Assembly (NCBI GenBank): GCA_020199775.1
Contig: JAIVJZ010000007.1
Location: forward strand, 103,801 to 167,800
DNA from: Acidobacteriota bacterium
GTDB taxonomy: Bacteria > Acidobacteriota > Blastocatellia > Pyrinomonadales > Pyrinomonadaceae
DNA: 64,000 bases
Direction: 5' to 3'
Shown here: piece after piece, positions 58,076 through 64,000 of the stretch
Position numbering within the stretch: the stretch's first letter is position 1
How the letters are laid out: each line of letters starts with the position of its first letter
Made by a program: the position numbers and the translations under genes
Notes under the pieces: generated by a model
What the model saw: only the letters and a program-made list of their open reading frames with translations
Database searches by the model: none
What the model was told of the DNA's origin: nothing

Positions 58076-58110
58076 TGTTTTCAACCGAAACAAGCCATCA
58101 GGAGAAGCGC

Positions 58111-58806
58111 GTGAACATATCGCACAGCAGCAGCAGCAACCGTCGCCGCGTGATCGCGGGCGCAAGTCTGGTCGGCCTCTCAGTGACCTTTCTCTCGAAC
58201 ACGGCGTTGAGGTTGATGACCGAACCGGCCCCGCCGTCGCAAACGACGATAGCCGTCGTGGGATTCGTGGCCGTCTTGAACGCAGTATTGATGACCGCCG
58301 CAACCCTCGGGCTGGCGCAGTTGCTCCGCGCGCGCGCGGACTGGGCGGGACTGTTGGGCGCGGCCTCGACGCTCGTCGGATGGGCGGCCTCGACGCGAAT
58401 CTCGGTTCTCATCCAACTCGACGCGTTGCTGCGCGCGGGGGTGGAAGGCGTCCCTCCTTCCGCGCTCGAATCAATTTTCAAAGCCGCCCCGGCCATGTGG
58501 GTGAGCGTGTTTCCCGTCGGGCTGTTCTTTCCGCTGGGGCTTATCACGCTCGGTCTCGCGCTGTTTTGGTGGCGTCCGGTGAATAGCTGGTTGGGGCTGC
58601 TGCTCGCGCTCGGCGGCGTGTTCTTCCCTTTGGGGCGTGCGGTGGGAATCCAGTGGGCGATAGTCGCCAGCGACATCACGCTGGCGACGGCTTTCGTCGG
58701 GATTGGATGGCAAGTTCTGACCCGCCCCGGAGTGTGGGCGACGACTTCGAGCGAGAGTGAAATTGCGGATCAGAGTTTGTTGAGAGAGTTGCGGGCGGGC
58801 GCGTGA
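58111..58806 (+). CDS. multispanning membrane protein of unknown function
   Basis: A 231-residue protein with about six hydrophobic helices (VIAGASLVGLSVTFLSNTAL; TTIAVVGFVAVLNAVLMTAATLGL; AGLLGAASTLVGWAAST; WVSVFPVGLFFPLGLITLGLALF; SWLGLLLALGGVFFPLGRAVG; ITLATAFVGIGWQVL). GGAGAAGCGC leads to GTG 58111, which I prefer; an ATG at 58075 overlaps the previous stop as TGATG and would add 12 residues. It is co-directional with the SnoaL-like gene and probably in one operon. Confidence 0.75.
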   Translation: MNISHSSSSNRRRVIAGASLVGLSVTFLSNTALRLMTEPAPPSQTTIAVVGFVAVLNAVLMTAATLGLAQLLRARADWAGLLGAASTLVGWAASTRISVLIQLDALLRAGVEGVPPSALESIFKAAPAMWVSVFPVGLFFPLGLITLGLALFWWRPVNSWLGLLLALGGVFFPLGRAVGIQWAIVASDITLATAFVGIGWQVLTRPGVWATTSSESEIADQSLLRELRAGA

Positions 58807-58811
58807 CGTTG

Positions 58812-59402
58812 TTAAGCGCGGTCGGATTCAAACGCGAACTCGTCGCCATTTAAATTGCTTCGCTCAGGGATCGTTCCCAACTCGAAATTATACGTCGCGC
58901 GGATCGTCTCTTTGGGCGCGGGGAGAGGCCACAGTGGAATCCGCGCGCCCAGTTTATGACCGGCGAGACACGCGCGAAAATATTTTTCGTGCTCCCACTC
59001 GACTTCCGCCATGGCGAGCAGGCAATCAACAAACTCCGCGCGGCCGGAGCGCGCGGCGTGGCGCGCCGCCGTCTCATACTCGTTGATGTTGCGGCTCTCA
59101 AGTTTCCCCGCCCCGTACATCGGCAACAGCCACCCGGCAACATGACACATCACGCCGAGCGTCCGCCCGATGACGACGGCGCGAAACTCCCGCGCGCGAT
59201 TCGGCTTCGCGCCGACCTCTTCCAGCATCCGGCCAACCAGACGCCTGTGATGCCATTCCTCTTCCTCGATCTCGCGGATGCGCGCACGCGTCGCTTCATC
59301 CTTCACGGAATGCCAATGGCCGCGGTAGGCGTAAGCCGCCGCCAACTCGCCGGAGTAGGCGAGCCGGAGTATTTTTATCAACTCATCCAAGTGAGAATCC
59401 AT
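58812..59402 (-). CDS. ferritin-like diiron protein, Coq7-related
   Basis: A 196-residue four-helix protein with spaced acidic/His metal motifs: LAYSGELAAAYAYRGHW (about 11-27), EIEEEEWHHRRLVG (about 42-55), NEYETAARHA (about 103-112) and AEVEWEHEKYF (about 128-138). The ExxH pairs in helices 2 and 4 fit a diiron site as in demethoxyubiquinone hydroxylase and related ferritin-like proteins. The substrate is unknown; a quinone-ring role is possible. It ends convergent with the membrane-protein gene, six bases apart. Confidence 0.75.
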   Translation of the reverse strand: MDSHLDELIKILRLAYSGELAAAYAYRGHWHSVKDEATRARIREIEEEEWHHRRLVGRMLEEVGAKPNRAREFRAVVIGRTLGVMCHVAGWLLPMYGAGKLESRNINEYETAARHAARSGRAEFVDCLLAMAEVEWEHEKYFRACLAGHKLGARIPLWPLPAPKETIRATYNFELGTIPERSNLNGDEFAFESDRA

Positions 59403-59544
59403 CCGCGCGGGATTGTAGGGGCGGCGGGTGTGGGATGCAACCAAGTTATTAAACTACGAACAACTTTCGCCTCACCCGCGCTGGCGTAGGCGGTCGCGCA
59501 AATGATTTTCCGAACGCGTCAACGAACGATTCCCGTCCCTTGCG

Positions 59545-59583
59545 CCGGCACCCACGCGAGCGCGGGCTGCGCGTGGGTGCCGG
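59545..59583. terminator. 14-bp perfect hairpin after the alcohol dehydrogenase
   Basis: CCGGCACCCACGCG (59545-59558) and CGCGTGGGTGCCGG (59570-59583) are perfect complements around an 11-base loop. It begins 23 bp after the dehydrogenase stop. There is no T run on either side, so it is a barrier or stabilising hairpin if not a terminator. Confidence 0.6.
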
Positions 59584-59605
59584 GTCAGTACGCGTTTCAT
59601 GTCGC

Positions 59606-60649
59606 TCATAGGGATTTCATGTCGATGACGAAGCGGTAGCGCACGTCGCCTTTGATCGTCCGTTCGTAAGCCTCGTTGATGTTCTGAATGGGTATCACTT
59701 CCACGTCCGAAGAGACGTTTCGCTCCGCGCAATAGTCGAGCATCTCCTGCGTCTCCCTAATGCCGCCGATCATCGACCCGGCGAGCTTTCGGTTGTTGGT
59801 GATGAGCGAGAAGGCCGCCACGTCGGCGGGCTTTTCGGGCGCGCCGACGAGCACCATCGTCCCGTCGCGCCGCAGCAGGTTGATGTACATGTTGAGATCG
59901 TGCGAGGCGGAAACGGTGTCGAGAATGAAGTGGAATTTACCCGCGAGCGGTTCGAGGTTCTGCGGGTCTTTCGTCACGACGAAGTGGTGCGCGCCGAGGC
60001 GTCGGGCGTCCTCTGCTTTCGATTGTGAAGTGCTGAAGACGGTGACCTCCGCGCCCATCGAGGCGGCGAGTTTGACGCCCATGTGTCCCAGCCCGCCGAG
60101 GCCGACGACCCCGACACGCTGACCCACGCCGACCTTGAAACGATGCAGCGGCGAAAACGTGGTGATCCCGGCGCAGAGCAGAGGCGCGACCCTTTCCGGC
60201 GGCAAGTTCGCGGGAATCTTCAAAGTGTAATTTTCATCCACGACGATCTGATTTGAATAGCCCCCATAGGTCGGCGTCTGCTCGTCCATTTCAGTCCCGT
60301 TGTAGGTCGAGACGAGGTGATTCTGGCAATGCTGCTCCTCGCCCTCCGCGCAATTCTCGCAGGTGCGGCACGATTCGACGAAACAGCCGACGCCCGCCAG
60401 ATCGCCTTCCTTGAAACGCGTGACCTCCGCGCCGACACGCGCCACGCGCCCGACGATCTCGTGGCCGGGAACCATCGGGTAGATCGAATTTTCCCACTCG
60501 TTGCGCGCCTGATGAATGTCGGAGTGACAAACTCCGCAGTAGAGGATTTCGATTAGTACGTCGTGCGCGCCGGGTTCGCGTCGCTCGAAGGCGAACGGTT
60601 CGAGCGGCGTGGTCGCGCCTTGAGTTGCGTATCCGCGTGTCTTTAGCAT
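59606..60649 (-). CDS. zinc-dependent NAD(P) alcohol dehydrogenase, cinnamyl type
   Basis: A 347-residue MDR enzyme. Catalytic zinc ligands: Cys in YCGVCHSD (about 38-45) and His-Glu in PGHEIVG. The structural zinc uses CRTCENCAEGEEQHC (about 94-108). The cofactor motif GLGGLGHMGVKLA (about 179-191) is followed by FSTSQSKAED, in which the Ser/Thr-Ser-Lys pattern favours NADP(H). It interconverts alcohols and aldehydes, as in the YahK/cinnamyl group. No other catabolic gene is adjacent. Confidence 0.93.
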   Translation of the reverse strand: MLKTRGYATQGATTPLEPFAFERREPGAHDVLIEILYCGVCHSDIHQARNEWENSIYPMVPGHEIVGRVARVGAEVTRFKEGDLAGVGCFVESCRTCENCAEGEEQHCQNHLVSTYNGTEMDEQTPTYGGYSNQIVVDENYTLKIPANLPPERVAPLLCAGITTFSPLHRFKVGVGQRVGVVGLGGLGHMGVKLAASMGAEVTVFSTSQSKAEDARRLGAHHFVVTKDPQNLEPLAGKFHFILDTVSASHDLNMYINLLRRDGTMVLVGAPEKPADVAAFSLITNNRKLAGSMIGGIRETQEMLDYCAERNVSSDVEVIPIQNINEAYERTIKGDVRYRFVIDMKSL

Positions 60650-60982
60650 CGTGTGATTCTCTTCTTTCTTTTTCGATTCAGTCCATTCTGATGTTTGAAG
60701 ACGACTTTGCCGAAACGCGCGCCGCGCGCCCTTCGAGTTTCAGAGTCGGGCGCGCTTCGGCAGGCCGACAGTTTTAGCAGCGACCGGTGTCATTTTCTTC
60801 ACCGCTTCTTCACCGCAATGCGATCATTCGCCGCCGCCGACGCCGGGCGCGCGGCGCGCGAGGTCTACGCGCCCAGACGGCCGCCGCGAGCGTGCATTTA
60901 CCATCTTGTCGCTTCGGTTAAGCCGTGATAAGTTCTCCCCCAAAGAAGCTCACGAAACAAGTCGGGGAAGGAAGAAGGCCGT
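60650..60982. other. intergenic stretch with promoter candidates
   Basis: 333 bp between divergent genes. It is GC-rich with short inverted words (GCGCGCCGCGCGC) and no coding sequence. A weak promoter for the response-regulator gene is at 60906-60934. Confidence 0.5.
60906..60934 (+). promoter_or_regulatory. weak sigma-70-like promoter of the response-regulator gene
   Basis: TTGTCG (60906-60911) and TAAGTT (60929-60934) with 17 bp between. GGAAGGAAG precedes the ATG at 60983. Confidence 0.3.
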
Positions 60983-61372
60983 ATGAGTATGGAGCAGCCG
61001 GGCAATCGCACGGTTCTCGTCGTGGACGATTCGGGCGATATCCGCGAGTTGATTCGGATGATGTTGCAGATGAAGAATTGTTTGGTGGTCGAGGCCGTCA
61101 ACGGGCGGGAAGCGGTGGAACTCGCGCCGCAGGTGCGCCCGGATTTGATCCTCATGGACTTGAGCATGCCCGTGCTGGACGGCTACGAAGCGACCCGCCT
61201 GATCAAAGCGGAGCACAAAACGCAGGACATCCCCATCGTCGCCGTCTCGGCCTTCTGCGACGTGGAGAATCGGCACAAGGCCGTCGCCGCCGGATGCGTC
61301 GAATGCGTCAGCAAGCCGATAGACTTCGCCGTCATCGGCGAGGTGGTGAATCGCTACCTCGAAGCGCGTTGA
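60983..61372 (+). CDS. single-domain response regulator
   Basis: A 129-residue receiver: D15-D16 acidic pair, phosphoacceptor D59 in LMDLSMPVLDG, Ser in AVSAF (about 89) and K111 in VSKPID. It has no output domain, so it probably relays phosphate or binds a partner. It is convergent with the hybrid kinase gene (38 bp between stops), a likely partner in a phosphorelay, though not proven. Confidence 0.9.
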   Translation: MSMEQPGNRTVLVVDDSGDIRELIRMMLQMKNCLVVEAVNGREAVELAPQVRPDLILMDLSMPVLDGYEATRLIKAEHKTQDIPIVAVSAFCDVENRHKAVAAGCVECVSKPIDFAVIGEVVNRYLEAR

Positions 61373-61410
61373 TCGCCGCGACGTGCGACGGCAAATCTCG
61401 AACGTCAACC

Positions 61411-64000
61411 CTACTTCCGGCTCGTCACCCCGGCCAGCCCCACGATGACCGCGACAAACTCCTGCGGGTTGATCGGCTTCGCCACGTGAACTTGAAAGCC
61501 CGCCAGCAACGCGCGCATGCGGTCGTCTTCCTGCGCGTAAGCCGTCAACGCAACGGCGGGAATCCTGCCCCCCTCTTCCGGGTCGAGCGCGCGCACGTGA
61601 CGCAACAGCGCGTAGCCGTCCTCCTGCGGCATGCCGATGTCGCTCACCAGTATGTCCGGCCTGAACTCTTTCAACGCCACCAACGCCTCGGACGCGGAGG
61701 CCGCCGCGCGCACCTTCGCGCCGCTCTGCTCCATGATCGTCTTGAGCAGCAGTCGCGCGTCCGGCTCGTCGTCCACGATCAGCACACGCAAGTCCGTCAA
61801 CTGCGAGACCGGGCTGACCGCCGCCGCGACTTCCGCGAGCGACGCCGACAGTTTCTGCGATTCGGCCGCGCCCCGGTCGCCGTCGGCGACGGGCAGTTCG
61901 ATGTTGAAGGTCGCGCCGCGCCCCTCGCCCGCGCTTTCGGCCGCGACCGTCCCGCCGTGAATTTCGACGAGGTGGCGCACGATGGCGAGGCCGAGGCCGA
62001 GGCCGCCGTGGGCGCGCGTGATCGTGCCGTCGGCCTGGCGGAAGCGGTCGAAGACGTAGGGCAGAAAGTCGCGACTGATGCCCTGCCCCGTGTCGGCGAC
62101 GGCGATCCGCACATGCGACCCGGCGCGACTCAAACGCACCGCCACCTCGCCCCCGGCGGGCGTGAACTTGACTGCGTTCGCGAGCAGATTCCACATCACC
62201 TGTTGGAGCCGCGCCGGGTCGCCCAACACCACCGCGAGGCCGACGTCCGGCGCGATGTCCGATTTGAGCGTGATGCCCTTCGTCGCCGCCGCCGGGCGCA
62301 CCGAGTCCAACGCCGCCTCGACGATCCCGGTGAGTTCGACGGGTCGCGGGTCGAGCGTTACCTTGCCCGTGATGATGCGCGACACGTCGAGGAGGTCTTC
62401 GATGATCTGCGTCTGCGCCAGCGCGTTGCGCTCGATGGTTTCAATGGCGCGCGCCGTCGTCGGCTGATCGAAGTCGCCGGTGCGCAACATGCTCGACCAG
62501 CCGACGATGGCCGTGAGCGGCGTGCGCAGTTCGTGCGAGACGGTGGCGAGAAACTCATCTTTGAGCCGGTTGGCCGTTTCCGCTTCGGCGCGCAGGCGTT
62601 GCTCCGTCTCGTAGAGGCGCGCGCGCTCCAATGCCTGCGCGCACTGTTGCGCCAGCGCAAGCATGAAGGCGCGGTCGGCTTCACCGAAACTCTGCTCGCG
62701 CGGAAAGCTCAAGCCCATCGCGCCGGTGGTGCGGCCTTTGACGGTGAGCGGGATGGCGACGAGCGCGTGGCTGCCCGTGACCGCCGCCAGCGGGCCCAGC
62801 ATCGGGTAGCGTTCGGTCGAGCCGTCGAACGACTCGACGAACACCGGCAGTTTCTCGCGCACGGCGTCGGCGAGCGGGACGCGCGTTTCCACCGAGAAGT
62901 GTTTCCAACGCTCGATCACCTCCGGCGGGAATCCCACGGTGGTGACGATCTCAAGCGACGTGCCCGCTTCGTCCAGCAACACCACGGTGCCCGCGTGGGC
63001 GTTCAGCGAACTGATGCCCTGCTCGATGACGGCGGTGGCGACCTGTTGAGGCGTCAACGCTTGCGAGAGCGCGGTGGAGACGTCTTGCAGGCGCGCGAGC
63101 CGGTCGGAGGTGCGTTCGGCCGCCTCCCTCGTCTGCCGCTCCGCGCGGTAGAGTCGCGCGTTCTCGACGGCCAGAGCCGCGCGCCGCGCGAGGTCTTGGG
63201 CGCGCGCGAGGTCTTCGTTCGTGTGGTGGCGACTCGTCTCCGTGTTGACGAACGTGATGATGCCCAGCACGCGCTCGCGCACCTTGAGGGGCACGAGCAT
63301 GACGGAGCGGAAGCCGATCTGCCGCATGATCTCCAGATGTTTTTCGTCGCGCGCGCCCGCGACGAGCAGTTCGTCGGAGATGTCCGGGTAGAACTGCGAC
63401 TCGCCCGTGCGCAAAATGTGATACAGCCCGCTCGGGTCGGCCGGGTCGGGCGGGTAGCGTTGATAGATTTCGTGCGCCCACTCGATCTTCGCCGGGTCAA
63501 CGTGCGCGACGACCAGACGGCGCAGCGTGCCCTCTTCGTCTACCATATCCACGCCGCACCAATCGGCAAACTGCGGCACGGCGAGACGGGCGACGGTCGC
63601 CAGCGTCGTCTCGTAATCGAGCGAGGAGGAGAGCGCGGTGCTCGCTTCGGCGAGGAAGTGTTCGCCGGCCTCCTGCCGCATTCGCTCGCTGATGTCCATC
63701 GTCACGCCGCGCATGCCGACGGGTTGCCCCGTCTCTTCCTGAATGACGGACGACTGCGACTCCACCCAGACGGCGCGGCCGTCTTTCGCCATCCAGCGAA
63801 ACCTGCTGATGCCCACTTTGCCGCTCGCGAAGATGGCCGCCGCTTCGCGCCCGGCGCGCTCGCGGTCTTCGGGGTGAACGATGGAGAGCCAGAAGTTGGG
63901 CGTGGCGAGCCATTCCTCGACCGTGTAGCCGAGCATCGTCTCGACGTAATCGCTGACGAAGTTGATCCGCTGGCTCGACTCGTCGGGCACGCCCCACGCC
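61411..64000 (-). CDS. PAS-GAF-GAF hybrid histidine kinase, 5' end cut by window edge
   Basis: At least 862 residues; the frame runs past the right edge. Order: a PAS domain (NFVSDYVETMLGYTVEEWL, with PAC end), GAF 1 (about 130-290), GAF 2 (about 310-470), HisKA with the phospho-His in SHELRTPLTAIVGW (about 486-499), HATPase (NLLANAVKFT, VADTGQGIS, GLGLGLAIVRHLVEIHGG) and a C-terminal receiver (IVDDEPDARLLLK; phosphoacceptor Asp in ILVSDIGMPQEDG). No TM is seen in the visible part, so it may be cytosolic. It senses an unknown signal through PAS and GAF and starts a multistep phosphorelay. Confidence 0.93.
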   Translation of the reverse strand, partial: AWGVPDESSQRINFVSDYVETMLGYTVEEWLATPNFWLSIVHPEDRERAGREAAAIFASGKVGISRFRWMAKDGRAVWVESQSSVIQEETGQPVGMRGVTMDISERMRQEAGEHFLAEASTALSSSLDYETTLATVARLAVPQFADWCGVDMVDEEGTLRRLVVAHVDPAKIEWAHEIYQRYPPDPADPSGLYHILRTGESQFYPDISDELLVAGARDEKHLEIMRQIGFRSVMLVPLKVRERVLGIITFVNTETSRHHTNEDLARAQDLARRAALAVENARLYRAERQTREAAERTSDRLARLQDVSTALSQALTPQQVATAVIEQGISSLNAHAGTVVLLDEAGTSLEIVTTVGFPPEVIERWKHFSVETRVPLADAVREKLPVFVESFDGSTERYPMLGPLAAVTGSHALVAIPLTVKGRTTGAMGLSFPREQSFGEADRAFMLALAQQCAQALERARLYETEQRLRAEAETANRLKDEFLATVSHELRTPLTAIVGWSSMLRTGDFDQPTTARAIETIERNALAQTQIIEDLLDVSRIITGKVTLDPRPVELTGIVEAALDSVRPAAATKGITLKSDIAPDVGLAVVLGDPARLQQVMWNLLANAVKFTPAGGEVAVRLSRAGSHVRIAVADTGQGISRDFLPYVFDRFRQADGTITRAHGGLGLGLAIVRHLVEIHGGTVAAESAGEGRGATFNIELPVADGDRGAAESQKLSASLAEVAAAVSPVSQLTDLRVLIVDDEPDARLLLKTIMEQSGAKVRAAASASEALVALKEFRPDILVSDIGMPQEDGYALLRHVRALDPEEGGRIPAVALTAYAQEDDRMRALLAGFQVHVAKPINPQEFVAVIVGLAGVTSRK

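Overview
The window is GC-rich, densely coded bacterial chromosome. Its gene content points to an Acidobacteriota member, most likely class Blastocatellia. The pointers are a run of MacB-type FtsX permeases of the acidobacterial orphan-permease kind, an ECF-type sigma factor overlapping a Ser/Thr kinase gene, an M64 peptidase, and many stand-alone phosphorelay proteins. This placement is inferred from families; there is no rRNA or marker gene in the window. Both edges cut genes: an acyltransferase on the left and a hybrid histidine kinase on the right. I see no tRNA, rRNA or CRISPR array.

Region 1 (1-12.5 kb) is housekeeping and oxidative metabolism: acyltransferase, secreted lipase-like hydrolase, a GMC oxidoreductase with its small subunit, a cysteine-desulfurase-like enzyme, a PQQ-type beta-propeller, an ABC-F ATPase and two tandem MsrB enzymes (one Tat-exported, one cytosolic). 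Between the first two genes lies a candidate structured RNA on the minus strand (about 1532-1693).

Region 2 (12.6-16.6 kb) is an accessory segment, visibly less GC-rich than its surroundings. It holds an XRE repressor with a palindromic operator, a single-domain response regulator, a DDE (IS4-type) transposase and a two-TM coiled-coil protein of unknown function. It is bounded on both sides by a previously unnamed 99-bp element with 18-bp inverted ends, each copy bracketed by the direct repeat TGTCCTAAA.

Region 3 (16.7-25 kb) has a J-domain-like protein, an M64 peptidase, a DoxX protein, a flavoprotein, and a histidine kinase/sigma-54 activator pair coupled by an ATGA overlap.

Region 4 (24-36.4 kb) is an export locus read on the minus strand: ATPase, HlyD-type adaptor, second ATPase, four MacB-like permeases (one reduced by two in-frame deletions to 265 residues) and a secreted 34-residue-repeat protein. 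A GG-N10-GC sigma-54-like promoter stands before the adaptor gene, which fits control by the neighbouring sigma-54 activator.

Region 5 (36.8-53.3 kb) carries an aldehyde dehydrogenase, TauE/SafE permease, YdeP-type molybdoenzyme, the N-degron set clpS-clpA-aat, a 51-residue secreted peptide with two identical decapeptides, a MerR regulator divergent from a membrane-anchored Cas4-like nuclease split over two overlapping genes, a cystathionine beta-synthase, an AAA/RecA-like ATPase, and a D-amino-acid-type PLP enzyme divergent from an ATP-grasp protein.

Region 6 (53.5-64 kb) is signalling and redox: a kinase fused to a multispanning membrane domain, its ECF-like sigma factor, a divergent 58-residue membrane peptide, SnoaL-like and ferritin-like proteins, a zinc alcohol dehydrogenase, a response regulator and a hybrid kinase.

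A theme across the window is a set of intergenic hairpins (17.5, 30.8, 34.1, 36.7, 45.2 and 50.6 kb). Most have arms built from short, imperfectly repeated words, with a different word at each site but the same architecture.
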